A stretch of 64,000 bases of DNA from Semisulcospira habei (lineage: Eukaryota; Mollusca; Gastropoda; Semisulcospiridae): positions 28,297,040 through 28,361,039 of the forward strand of contig BTPG01000008.1 of assembly GCA_036245525.1 (NCBI GenBank), written 5' to 3'. A program made the translations under genes and the position numbers. Shown piece after piece: positions 9,397-18,937 of the stretch. The first letter of the stretch is position 1, and each line of letters begins with the position of its first letter. The notes beneath the pieces are model-generated. The model saw nothing but the letters and a program-made list of their open reading frames with translations. It had not been told where the DNA came from and ran no database searches.

Positions 9397-9592
9397 TTGT
9401 TTTGTTTCAGAAATCTTCGTTTATTCAGCAACCGAGAGACACAACCGCCCTATCAACCGTATGATGATTCAAAATTGGTCTCAGGAAGAGGCATATATCT
9501 TCATGAGCCCCACAACTGCGGGGGCTCTTGAGGATCCATGTCTCTTGCAGTTGGGTTGTGTTTGACTTTTCTCGGCAGCCAAGCGCTTACGT
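9397..9592 (+). mobile_element. Family B MITE, copy B7
   Basis: Hairpin core 9482-9550 with a CCCCACAACTGCGGGGG centre. The spacer CAACCGAGAGACACAACCG and right end TTTTCTCGGCAGCCAAGCGC are recognisable. The terminal TTAA is lost on both sides. Confidence 0.8.
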
Positions 9593-9905
9593 TTCAACAA
9601 TACCAAAAGGTCCAACTTTTTTAAAAATCGAAATAAACACGTGCAATTTTAGTTATCATCAGAAAGTCAGATCGGGCTACCCAAGAGAAAAGCACCTAAC
9701 AACCTTAACAGGCGCACTCCTTTCGCGGTAGACAAACGTCCCTTTCGCTCACTAACTTTTGATTATGGGGGCATGACCGAGTTGTGATACCCGGGAGTCT
9801 GATACTCGGCCTCGGTGAAGAGGAAACTCCTGTTTTCAGTCGATGTCTTACATACCATTGCTCTCTTCCTTCAGAGAAAACGATATATAAATGAGGTTGG
9901 TTTCT
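9593..9905. other. No supported gene
   Basis: Nothing recognisable on either strand. Confidence 0.5.
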
Positions 9906-9906
9906 G

Positions 9907-9986
9907 CCAGCAAGAGTCAGGGATACACACTGTCATGTACCCCTGCAGATTTGCAGCAAGCCATGCAAATCTAAGTCTCTTGCAGA
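9907..9986. repeat. Family B foldback core, degenerate copy
   Basis: Starts AGCAAGAGTCAGGGATACAC and ends CAAATCTAAGTCTCTTGCAG. The outer 10 bases of each arm still pair and the centre CCCCTGCAGATTTGCAG is diverged. Confidence 0.55.
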
Positions 9987-10022
9987 TGGAACGACAAGGG
10001 AGAAAAATTGTTTGAATTCTTG

Positions 10023-10094
10023 TCAGCAAGAGGCATAAATCTTCATGAGCCCCTGCAGGCTGCAGGGGTTCATGAAGATCTATGCCTCTTGCAG
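10023..10094. repeat. Family B foldback core, copy B8
   Basis: Arms AGCAAGAGGCATAAATCTTC / GAAGATCTATGCCTCTTGC around CCCCTGCAGGCTGCAGGGG. Only about 40 bp separates it from the degenerate copy to its left. Confidence 0.88.
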
Positions 10095-10364
10095 ATGGCA
10101 AAATCTCTTCATGGTTAGCTTGGATTATGGATTTTGCCGCCTTGCTGGTCTGGGCGAGATGAAAGAAAATCTGAAGGGTAGTCTAGGCATGAATCATGAA
10201 TGTTGATTATCAGCAAAAACAGATTCAGCTACCAGATAAAAACAGACGCACCCAGTTCTCAAGGTTGTGCTGCGGTTGGGAAGAGAAGTGCGTAAACTAA
10301 ATTCAGGTTCCGGCTGAGGTACAGGAAGACATTTTTCATATTTTATTGTTCTCGGTTCACATGC

Positions 10365-10527
10365 TTAACACATTCTCAGTACCCGGCCGGGACCGAAATC
10401 CCCAAACTTTGAAGTTGCCCTCTGAAGGACTGTATTACAATTCTAGAGACAAATCGAGCATGATAGTTCAAGGGTAGTGCCAGAATAGCTTGGCGCCTAT
10501 GGGCGGGGTCGGGGCTGAATGAGTTAA
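10365..10527 (+). mobile_element. Family A MITE, copy A8, right hairpin arm deleted
   Basis: TTAA at 10365-10368 and 10524-10527. The left arm (10459-10507) is complete up to GGCGCCTATGGGCG. The sequence then jumps to the outer right end GTCGGGGCTGAATGAG, so the deletion removed the right arm and its spacer. Confidence 0.85.
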
Positions 10528-11100
10528 GTATGTGGTTTGTAAAAAATGTCAAATCGAGAGCACTAAAATAAAATAAATTGTATAGTTGCGCCATGTGATT
10601 AATGAAAGAACCATCTTTAAAGTACCACTGATTACGCGTAAGTTGAAGACACATTTCAGCACCATTTGTGTTTGTTATGCCTTGTCGACACACCTAATGA
10701 ACTTTAACAGTAGTTGGGACACGCAGCAAAAGCACACGCGTAATCGCACTTATTTATTCAGCCCAGCCTTTAGCGTGTCAATCTATTTTAAACTGTTTCT
10801 CGTACTGACTGAAAGCGTTGTACTTATATAATATTATTATTTGATATAAAGACGGCCTGTGCTGAACTGGTCTTTAACCTGTGTCTAAATGAACCATAAC
10901 TAGACTTGTGTCTAGCGATTCAGTTCAGTTTTAACCATCTGTTACAGATGTGTATCTTTGAACAGTTACGGCGGTAGTGGGTCTTCAAGTAGGTGGTTTC
11001 AGTGTTAAAATACCAAATCGAGAGCAATGCAATAAAAATTAAGTGTACAATTGTGCCGTGTACTTATTGAATGAACCATCTTTAAGATGTTCTTTCTATG
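10528..11100 (+). repeat. Diverged direct duplication, ~470-bp spacing
   Basis: Sequence at 10553-10625 (AAATCGAGAGCACTAAAATA ... GAACCATCTTTAAAG) recurs at 11024-11096, roughly three-quarters identical by eye, with similar flanking GTGGTTT motifs. A part of the spacer (10872-10996, CTTTGAACAGTTACGGCGGT) recurs on the opposite strand at 26329-26450. The element is unclassified. Confidence 0.55.
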
Positions 11101-11103
11101 CTT

Positions 11104-11211
11104 TCATACTGACCAGCAAAAGATATGCGACATTTTTTGTCGGAATCACGGGAGACACTTTAGTGTTTCCGATGATTAAAAAAATGTCTCATTTCTTTTG
11201 CTCGTGAGTAT
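11104..11211. repeat. Family G foldback, copy G1
   Basis: Imperfect hairpin: GACCAGCAAAAGATATGCGA and, about 70 bp on, CTCATTTCTTTTGCTCGTGA. The inner arms are ACATTTTTT / AAAAAAATGT. The shorter, better paired copy is at 12010. The stretch 11212-11890 shows nothing else recognisable. Confidence 0.7.
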
Positions 11212-11890
11212 ACTTACAAAATGTGTTTAGCCTGAAGTATTGTAAACATCATACGGCGATTATTACACATCTCAGTGCAACCGTGTACTTTTGAGTCGCA
11301 TTTAAGGCAGCACTAGTTTTTTTTGCAACGATTTAATTGAAACATACGGTATGTGTCAGTAGCGTAAAGATTGCAAAACATGATACTGAAATGCTGACAT
11401 ATTTTTTTGAAGCAAGATATACGTTGCCGAACTGTTACTGAAATCCGCAAACTTGAATTCAAGGCCTATTTTGGAGATCCATTCCATTAAATGATCAACT
11501 CTATTTTTTGCTCTGAACTATATTTTGCGTTAAATTGTTTCTGTGTATTGCTACTAATATTTAGTAATAGTACGCGGTGTACCAATACATGCACCGACTG
11601 ACTGTATCAAATCGAATTACATTTTAGTGCAGCCTGCAATGTATCCCTGTACAACGTTTGAGATTTTATACTCTGCCAAACCTGTCAGTTACAGCATTAC
11701 TAGTGGTTATTGAAACAGCTGGTAAACTGAATTTTTTGCCGACACGCATTACACATCAGTGCCGCGTGAATATATGGTCCTGTGTCACTGAGTTTCTTAG
11801 CACGAACCCGAAATAGAACAGAGAAAAGAAAGGATTCATTTTTAAGCTAGTCATTCATATATGCCTTGCCTTCTAACAAATGTTCCATCT

Positions 11891-11962
11891 GGCTCGTTGG
11901 TCTAGGGGTATGATTCTCGCTTAGGGTGCGAGAGGTCCCGGGTTCAAATCCCGGACGAGCCC
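11891..11962 (+). tRNA. tRNA-Pro (anticodon AGG)
   Basis: Complete 72-nt cloverleaf without intron. The acceptor GGCTCGT (11891-11897) pairs with ACGAGCC (11955-11961) and the discriminator is C. The anticodon stem is CTCGC/GCGAG with loop TTAGGGT, anticodon AGG at 11933-11935. The T arm is CCGGG-TTCAAAT-CCCGG and contains the B box GGTTCAAATCC. The internal A box TGGTCTAGGGG is intact. It is not followed by a genomic CCA or a SINE body, and a run of seven T follows, so it looks like a functional RNA polymerase III gene rather than a SINE head. It reads proline codons CCU, and CCC by wobble after A34 is modified to inosine. Confidence 0.97.
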
Positions 11963-11965
11963 GGA

Positions 11966-11972
11966 TTTTTTT
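11966..11972 (+). terminator. Pol III T-run terminator of tRNA-Pro
   Basis: Seven consecutive T begin four bases after the tRNA end, the usual RNA polymerase III stop signal. Confidence 0.85.
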
Positions 11973-12009
11973 CTTTTGTTTGTTCTTTCTTTTTATTTAC
12001 TACAGTTTA

Positions 12010-12083
12010 GATACTCACGAGCAAAAGAAATGCGATACTTCTGGGATTCCAAAAATGTTGCATTTCTTTTGCTCGTGAGTATA
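12010..12083. repeat. Family G foldback, copy G2
   Basis: Arms ACTCACGAGCAAAAGAAATG / CATTTCTTTTGCTCGTGAGT, about 25 bp and almost perfect, with ~24 bases between. It lies about 48 bp after the tRNA. Confidence 0.85.
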
Positions 12084-12194
12084 TTTCCAATGCAGTGAAC
12101 AATCACACTTCGCTCTAGCGTTTTATTTATAAATTTATTTATTTAATTAATTTGTTTATTCAACTCTCTGTGTCCTTATTTATTTACTTGAGTA

Positions 12195-12422
12195 TTAACC
12201 CATATCATACTGAGGCTAAAAACGTTAAACTGATTTGTACACTGCCCTATGCAAGCTACATTACAGTACTTACAGATAATGATAGAGACCAATGGCTTCA
12301 GTTCAAAGGTGGTACCAGAATAGCTTGACGCCTAGAGGCGCCAAGCTATTCTGGCACTACCCTTGAACTATCTTAGTCGAACTTTTTTCACGCACTGGTG
12401 TACTTCGAACGATAAGGGTTAA
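12195..12422 (+). mobile_element. Family A TTAA foldback MITE, copy A9 (full length)
   Basis: TTAA at 12195-12198 and 12419-12422. Hairpin 12299-12370 has arms meeting at GACGCC-tag-aGGCGCC. The spacer CAAGCTACATTACAGTACTT is shared with 13385 and, inverted, 3184. Confidence 0.88.
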
Positions 12423-12433
12423 TCATTTCAAAA

Positions 12434-12658
12434 TTAACCCCTTTCACTGTCAGTGGACGCAGGCTGTGTTTTTGAAATCATAGTACATGTAACTTTAACC
12501 ATCCACGATCTCAAGCCGTGTCAAAGAAAAATGGACATTACGTGATTCCAGCAAGAGAGGTAGATCCTCATGAGCCCCCGCGACTGCGGGGGCTCATGAG
12601 GATCTGCACCTCTTGCAGTCGGGTGGCGTTCAATTTTTCTCGACAGTGAACAGGTTAA
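12434..12658 (+). mobile_element. Family B TTAA foldback MITE, copy B9 (full length)
   Basis: TTAA at 12434-12437 and 12655-12658. Outer ends are CCCCTTTCACTGTCAGTGGA and TCGACAGTGAACAGG. Hairpin 12550-12619 has a CCCCCGCGACTGCGGGGG centre. Both arms share the same variant (AGAGGTAGATC / GATCTGCACCTCT apart from one base). Confidence 0.9.
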
Positions 12659-12764
12659 ACAATTTACATGTACTGGTTGTCTCGTCACAAGTTATGTATT
12701 TCGCACACTCCAGTTTCAACGAGCAGATTAGCCCAAGTTCTCTGCCGGAACCGAAAAGTCTGTT

Positions 12765-12934
12765 CATTCAGGGACCAAAAGCCAAAACCGTCCAAGAAAC
12801 ATGCGGGGTGCAAATTGGTCCTCAGCAAGCGGCATAGATCCTCATGAGCCCCCCGCAGTCGCGGGGGCTCATGAGGATCTATGTCTCTTGCAGTTGCATC
12901 ACTTTCACTTTCTCTCGGCAGTGAAGGGGGTTAA
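12765..12934 (+). mobile_element. Family B MITE, copy B10
   Basis: Hairpin core 12823-12892. The right end CTCGGCAGTGAAGGGGG-TTAA is at 12931-12934. The left outer end is missing before the spacer CCAAAAGCCAAAACCGTCC. Confidence 0.85.
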
Positions 12935-13054
12935 TACATGGCGCCGTCGTTGATTCGCATTATCGAGAAATCAAACGCTGCAAGCGTGTAATCATTATGT
13001 GCTCGTACTGATTGAGCGATATCTATTAAAGCCAGTGGCGGATCCAAGGAGGGG

Positions 13055-13215
13055 ATGGCAATTTTTTTTTTTTTTTTTTTTAAAGTGGTGGATGGTTGTT
13101 TAGGAAGGAGTTTTTATTATTTTTTTTTATTATTTGGTTTTTTTTTTTAGTGTTGATTGGTTGGTCACAATTTTTATTTTTTATTTATTTATTTTTTAAT
13201 TTATTTTTTAAATCA
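13055..13215. repeat. T-rich low-complexity tract
   Basis: Long T-runs broken by A and G, so the long open frame across it is low-complexity. No element ends were seen. Confidence 0.8.
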
Positions 13216-13384
13216 TACTGGCGGCTGTTTGGTACATGGTTGGTGTCTTCTTACACCGTTCTTGTCCTCTCTTACGTACTGAATCAGTGTGGATCTATGC
13301 CTAATGTGTCGAGACTAGTCAAATAACCTCGGTACGCACTAAATACCTGCACCCCGTCATAGTCTTTCAGCCAGAAACAGAGTG

Positions 13385-13530
13385 TCAAATTGATTTGTAC
13401 ACTGCCATATGCAAACTACATTACAGTACTTACAGATAATGATATAGACCAGTGGCTTCAGTTCAAGGGTGGTGCCAGAATAGCTTGGCGCCTAGAGTCA
13501 ACGGGGCTCATGAAAAGTAGTATCTCTCAC
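13385..13530 (+). mobile_element. Chimeric fragment: family A left half joined to a family-B-like arm
   Basis: The left spacer and left hairpin arm of family A (to GGCGCCTAGAG at about 13496) are followed at once by AACGGGGCTCATGAAAAGTA, which resembles the inner right arm of family B. The join suggests deletion or template switching between two foldbacks. Confidence 0.6.
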
Positions 13531-13900
13531 TGTGTGATGTCATCAGCATCCTCACTCGGAGTCATCCATATGATGTAAGTTCTTGAGTGTTGGTCCACCC
13601 CAATTATGGGTGAGAATTCAGTTCTTGCTGACAGAGGGCTCCTCGGTAGAACCATAGAATTTCATGCCCCCCCCCCCCACACACACACACACACTCCCTG
13701 CAGGCAAAGGGGGTCCTGAAAAGCCATACCGTTTGATATGCTATACACATGTACCATCCTCAGACTGAGGCAGTCATCTTCGAGCATGCTTACGACTGTC
13801 TGAGGTTATTATCCAATCAGAAAGCGAGGGGTCGGCTTTGTGGATGCGGTAGACCATCTGGTGTCACCTGTTAATCGGATAATTGCTCCTCAGTGACCAC
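13531..13900. other. No supported gene; flank of the LTR element
   Basis: A C-run followed by (CA)n is at about 13666-13694; otherwise nothing recognisable. The last four bases, CCAC, match the four bases after the 3' LTR. Confidence 0.6.
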
Positions 13901-14129
13901 TGTTACACTATAAGTGTATACGACCAATATCACGGTCGGGTAATTTTATAATTTCCCTTGATATGAAAATAACGAGGGTATACTTAGTACCACGGGCTCA
14001 CGTGGAGTGACAAGTGGCCGGCCCTACTAAGCTGGGACTAATGAATGATAATTGCGAGTGCAAATACATCAATCTCACTCTAGCGGTCCCGATGCGGGCA
14101 GTAGCGAACTGGGAGCTGGGACTAATGAA

Positions 14130-14510
14130 TAAATAATGGGTTACTGGTCAGCGAGGATCAGAGGACGCCGACCACCATAATAGATGTGGAATAATTAGGA
14201 GAGACAGTAATGAGTTCCTGGTCAGCTAAGATCAGAGGACGCTGACCACCATAATAGATGTGGAATAATTATGAGAAACAGTAATGGGTTCCTTTGATAG
14301 CTAGGATCAGAGGACGCTGACCAGCATAATAGATGTGGAATAATTATGAGAGACAGTAATGGGTCCCTGGTCAGCTAGGATCAGAGGGCGCTATCCACCA
14401 GAGCAGATGGGGGATAGATTATGGGCGACAGTAATAGCTCCTTTGACAGATAGGGTCAGGGGACGCTGACCACCCTGATAGATGTGGAATAATATGGGTG
14501 ACAGTAATAG
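14130..14510 (+). repeat. Tandem array in the LTR U3 region, 74-75-bp unit, 5 copies
   Basis: The landmark GATGTGGAATAAT or its variants falls at 14183, 14257, 14332, 14406 and 14481. Units also share GATCAGAGGACGCTGACCAC and GACAGTAATGGGT. The array lies upstream of the TATA box, where repeated enhancer units are common in retroelements. The 3' LTR has the same five units. Confidence 0.92.
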
Positions 14511-14560
14511 CCCCTTTTGACTGGTTGAGACAAAGGGGCGATGCCCTCGGCCAAAACGGG

Positions 14561-14568
14561 TATATATA
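14561..14568 (+). promoter_or_regulatory. LTR TATA box
   Basis: TATATATA preceded by AAAACGGG and followed by a purine-rich stretch. It lies about 230 bp before AATAAA, consistent with the U3/R boundary shortly downstream. The 3' LTR equivalent is at 22419-22426. Confidence 0.75.
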
Positions 14569-14798
14569 GTGGGGGGAAACACCAGAACGAGAGAGCTCAC
14601 AACGACGGGAACGAGATAGAGAGGGAGCTCGCACAATGAAGAGAACGAGATAGATAGAGAGCACACAACGAAGAGAGAGAGAGATATAGATAGAGGGAGC
14701 TGAGAAGCGAGAGACCGAGCTCCGGTATTTTCGCCATTTTAGTATGCCATGCTAGTAGGTTGGTTGTGCCCAACCTATTAGACCCACGATGACCAAGA

Positions 14799-14804
14799 AA
14801 TAAA
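14799..14804 (+). promoter_or_regulatory. LTR polyadenylation signal
   Basis: AATAAA about 80 bases before the LTR end. The same signal in the 3' LTR is at 22659-22664, where it would end the genomic transcript. Confidence 0.7.
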
Positions 14805-14899
14805 AAACTCTTCTGGAAACACTCTTGTCTGGCTGCGTCTTCCATCTACAACACCTTGCGTGTGGCTGCGGTAGTGTAACACTACCTTATCTTCTTATT

Positions 14900-14918
14900 T
14901 GGTGCCGTGAATCAGGAT
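14900..14918 (+). promoter_or_regulatory. Primer binding site, probably tRNA-His
   Basis: TGGTGCCGTGA at the start is complementary to the 3' end of metazoan tRNA-His (which ends TCACGGCA plus CCA); the following bases match less well. It sits 18 bases after the LTR end. Confidence 0.65.
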
Positions 14919-15061
14919 CTCGGAACGGGAAGAAACAGAGGAACGAAGAAACAGAAAAACTAGACTATCAGCACCAAATCGACAGCCAACGACGCAAGGG
15001 GGGAAGAGCAGACCAGAAAGAGAAGAGAAGAGTGCAAGCCAACAACCCGAAGAGAAGAGAA

Positions 15062-15268
15062 GAGTTCGAGCCCACTTCAAGAAAAGCAGAGTTCGAGCCC
15101 ACTTCAAGAAAAGCCGAGTTCGAGCCCACGTCAAGGAAAAGCAGAGTTCGAGCCCACGTCAAGGAAAAGCAGAGTTTGAGCCTACTTCAAGAAAAGCAGA
15201 GTTCGAGCCCACTTCAAGGAAAGCAGAGTTCGAGCCCACGTCAAGGAAAAAACAGAGTTCGAGCCCAC
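15062..15268 (+). repeat. Leader tandem repeats, 27-28-bp unit, about 8 copies
   Basis: Each unit contains GAGTTCGAGCCCAC followed by a CAAGGAAAAGCA-like stretch. Because some units are 27 and some 28 bp, the reading frame drifts, so the array is unlikely to be selected as protein. It lies between the primer binding site and gag, where packaging and translation signals of retroelements usually are. Confidence 0.9.
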
Positions 15269-15315
15269 GAGACGTCTGCGACTCATTCAAGACCAACAGC
15301 CGAAAGGATCACGGG

Positions 15316-15321
15316 GTAAGT
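15316..15321 (+). promoter_or_regulatory. Candidate splice donor in the leader
   Basis: GTAAGT preceded by ACGGG, close to the metazoan donor consensus, about 100 bases before the gag ATG. Paired with the acceptor at 20375 it would give a subgenomic env-type message. This is inference from consensus only. Confidence 0.45.
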
Positions 15322-15413
15322 GACTTTTTTCGTTTAACCCTTGTTGAGTCTTATATAGGAGCCAGACCAGTTAGCTAGGGTTGTGTTGTTGTTACATTTA
15401 AAAAGAAACAAAA

Positions 15414-16283
15414 ATGGCAGAGGAAGTGTTTAGGATTTTAGGCGAAAAAGTAGGGGAAATGAGTCAGGCGATTAACGCCCAGAGTATAAGGCAGATGGTA
15501 GGAACGTTTGACGGAAAGCCTACCAAATTTAGGGAGTGGATAAAAGAAATTGACAAAATATGCAGTGCTAATAAAAGCCCTCAACAGGCGCCCGGTCATT
15601 GCTTATCAAGCAAGCTCGGGGGTGGTGAGCGATTTTATCCATCGATTCTTACAAACGGAAGCGGCAGGGGATTGGGATGAACTGAAAGGGCAGCTAACCG
15701 TAAGGTTCGGCGAAATCGCCGATGAAAATCATGCTTTTGCGTTGCTACAGCGGGTGAAACAAAACCCGAGGGAAAGTGTGCCTCTGTACGCAGAGCGACT
15801 AATGACTCTGGCCGGCGAAGCCTTCCCGAGTCAGATGGGCGCTGCTGTGGTACAACGGCAACTAATAAATTTCTTTGTTGACGGATTGGCGCACGACTTT
15901 CTTAAGATGAAAGTCCTGCGGGATAACTCAAGTACATTAGATAGGGCCGTGCAGGTGGCCATGCAAGAGGAAAACCTTTGCCAGAGGTTTGAGCTACGCA
16001 CGATAAACAATCGGCCAGTTAGTCAGCCGAGAGCGACAGCTAGGGGTGGAGAAGAGGCTATGGAAGTAGACCATGCTCGTCACCGTAATTGTTTTAAATG
16101 CGGGAGAGTAGGGCACCAGGCAAGAAATTGCCGAGTGATAGGGGCGGTTGGTCAGCAAACAATGCGTCCCCGATTCAATGCTGGAAGTGTGGGGAACGAG
16201 GTCACATTCAGCGGGAATGTAGAAAGGCCGGAAACAGACGGCCACAAGGTCAAAGAAGGTTTCCGCCGAGGCAGGAAAACTAG
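15414..16283 (+). pseudogene. gag: gag, frameshifted twice
   Basis: Starts at ATG 15414 (MAEEVFRILGEK). It reads in one frame to about 15577, continues recognisably in the +1 frame to about 16135, then returns to the first frame and ends at TAG 16281-16283. The first section and the middle form a capsid-like domain. The middle ends in a CCHC knuckle, CFKCGRVGHQARNC (about 16090). A second knuckle, CWKCGERGHIQREC, is near 16178-16219 in the restored first frame. The two frame changes (near an AATAAAA run and near the first knuckle) offset each other, as expected of two separate small indels. Gag normally forms the particle and binds genomic RNA. Confidence 0.85.
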
Positions 16284-18937
16284 AAGGTTCTGCGGCACAC
16301 GAAGCCGTTAGGCAGGACCAGAAAAGTAGAAAGAGTCAGTTGTTTAGCATTAATGTAGCGGGTAGTCCTAAGTGCATAGTGTTCAAAATTGGGAAGCAAC
16401 GATTTCGTAGCTTGATCGATACGGGAGCAGAGGTGTCTTTGATTAGCAAGGGGGCTTACGATAAACTCAGTCATAAGCCAAAGTTAGGAAAGGGAGATCG
16501 TGTGTCGTTACAGTCAGTTAGTGGAGAAGCTTTACAAGTATTGGGGAGTTCAGAATTAGAATTTACGATAGCGGGGCAAAAGTTTAAACATAAGTTCTAC
16601 GTGGTATCAGGGCTCAACAGGAACTTTATTTTGGGAAATGACTGGTTAGACAAAAACGGGGTGAGGATTTATTTTGACTTGAAGAAACTCAGAGTCGGAA
16701 GTGTTTATGTGCCCTATGAACAGGACATCCACATTTCGTCTTTGGTCAGAGTGACTAAGACGAAAGTGATAAAACCTCAGACGGCAGAAGTATTCCAGGT
16801 ACGGATGAAGAATGCTCCGTATTTTGCAAGAGAGACACTCTTAGAGATTTCGGAAACAGACAAGGGATTTATAGCACAAGAACCGGGACTGTTAGTGACA
16901 AGCACGGTAGTCAGGCAAAATAATCACCAGACGTACCCCATACTGATAGTAAACAACACAAACAAGACGTATAGAGTTAGAAGGGGTTGTGTTGTAGGAA
17001 AGGTAACAGCAGTTCAGGAAGTACATGAAGTACAAATAGGGTTGGTTGATCGGCAGGTATCGGCAGTCGACTTGACGGAAGTCACTGCGCCGGAGAAGAT
17101 GAAAGATGTAGTGTCAGAGCTCATTACGAACAATCAAGACTTGTTCGCGAATAGCGACCTTGATTTAGGGGCTACTGACACTGTCACGATGAAACTAGAT
17201 ACCGGCGATCATCCTCCCATTAGGATAAAACCGTATAGAATCCCGCTTCAAGATAGAGAGATTGTTGACAAGGCTCTAGAAGAGATGTTACAGGCAGGTG
17301 TGATAAGACGTTCTCAGTCCCCATGGTCTTTTAGTTTAGTGATTGTATCCAAGAAGGATGGGTCGAAACGTTTATGTGTTGACTTTAGAAAACTGAATGA
17401 GGTTACAAAGAAAACATCGTACCCACTACCGCTGATAGATGACATTTTGTCACTGCTGGGAAAGGCCAAGTATTTTACCAGTCTGGACCTTAAGTCGGGA
17501 TACTGGCAGGTCAAGATGGCGGATCAGGGGAGTAGGGATAGAGTAGCATTTGCATGCCACAAGGGATTATTCGAATTCACGAAAATGCCTTTTGGTTTGG
17601 TGGGGGCACCGGGATTGTTCATGATGCTTATGAATATCGTGCTAGCCGGTTTAGAAGGTTTTGCCTGTGCCTATCTCGATGACATTTTTATCTTCTCAGA
17701 AACAATAGAAGACCATCTGTGTCACCTTCAGACAGTCTTTGATCGATTGAGACAGCATGACCTGAAGCTGAAACTCAAGAAGTGTCAGTTCTTTGAGGAA
17801 GAAACCAAATACTTAGGGTTTGTCATTAGTAACCAGGGGATAAAACCGGATGAGGAAAAGGTAAAAGTCATTAGGGCTATGGCGGCTCCGACCTGTGTCA
17901 GAGAGTGCCGTTCGTTCATTGGTATGATTGGGTTTTACAGGAAAATGATTCCTAATTTCTCCCAGATGGCTGAACCAATCATAGCACTGACACGAAAGTA
18001 TGCGAGATTCAGTTGGACAGAGGAATGCCAGAAAGCGTTTGATTTGATGAAGGAAACGTTAGCTGTAGCACCAGTGTTAGCCTATCCAGATACACGGCGT
18101 CCGTACATCCTTTACACGGATGCCAGCGACACATGCGTGGGGGCATGTCTCGCGCAAAAATGCGATGAGGATTCAGACATTTCCCCAGGCTCAAAGGTAG
18201 AAAGACCTATTTACTTTCTATCCCATAAACTTAGTACCAGTCAGAGGAAATGGTCGACAATAGAGAAAGAGGCTTTTGCGATCCATTATGCGCTTCAAAA
18301 GCTAAATCACTACTTGCATAATGCGGAGTTTGTAATCCGCACGGATCACATGCCTCTTAAGTATTTGCTTAATTCACAAATGCAAAATAAGAAGGTGCAG
18401 ATGTGGGCCCTTGGCATTTCAGGATATAACTGTACTATTGAATACATCCCAGGTCCTCAAAATGTTTTGGCAGACTTACTATCCAGAATGCCGAGTGGTA
18501 CTCACATGCCAGAGCATGAGGAAGAAGAAGAGTTAACCAGAGAGGTCAATGACAATGCTTTTGTCATTGGAGTCATAAACTCCAACCAATTCACACCCAA
18601 GCAGTTTGCTAGTTGTACAGTAAGGGCAGGGTGTGACGAGAAGCTGGAAAAAGTTGATCTTCCAGGGTTTGATATTATTGAGGAACAGGAGAAGGATTCT
18701 GAAATAGTGCGCTTAAAGGACTTATTGATTAGTGAACAAGGAACCATGACAGTCAATAGGAGGTACATGCTGATAGAGGATGTTCTATATTTCTTGTCTC
18801 ATCCTGATGATGAACCAGTAGCCAGATTGTATGTTCCGTCTCACTTGGTAGAGTACGTAGTCAGACAGTACCATGACGAAAATGGTCACTTAGGAATAGA
18901 CAAGACGCATGACACAGTCAGTAGAAAGTATTACTAG
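16223..18937 (+). pseudogene. pol: pol part 1: protease, reverse transcriptase, RNase H, start of integrase
   Basis: The frame is open from 16223, overlaps the end of gag by about 60 bases in the -1 frame, and has no early ATG, so it was probably expressed by -1 frameshifting from gag; G-GAA-AAC at 16274-16280 just before the gag stop is a weak candidate slip site. Counting from 16340: protease active site DTGA at residues 27-30; reverse transcriptase with YPLPLIDDIL, SLDLKSGYWQ and catalytic YLDD at 445-448; RNase H with YTDAS (592) and TDHMPLKYL; then the HHCC zinc-binding start of integrase. The frame ends at TAG 18935-18937 within that zinc domain, where the family normally reads on. All reverse transcriptase motifs are intact. 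Confidence 0.95.

Larger units (their letters stand above)
13901..14881 (+). repeat. 5' LTR
   Basis: Begins TGTTACAC and ends GTGTAACA, an 8-bp terminal inverted repeat. It contains a five-unit minisatellite (about 14130-14510), a TATA box and a polyadenylation signal. Length is 981 bp. Confidence 0.95.

Noticed and set aside
14825..15319. 164-codon frame across the LTR end and leader
   Set aside because: It crosses the LTR boundary, primer binding site and leader repeats, and its frame is not maintained by 27/28-bp units; it is not a real gene.
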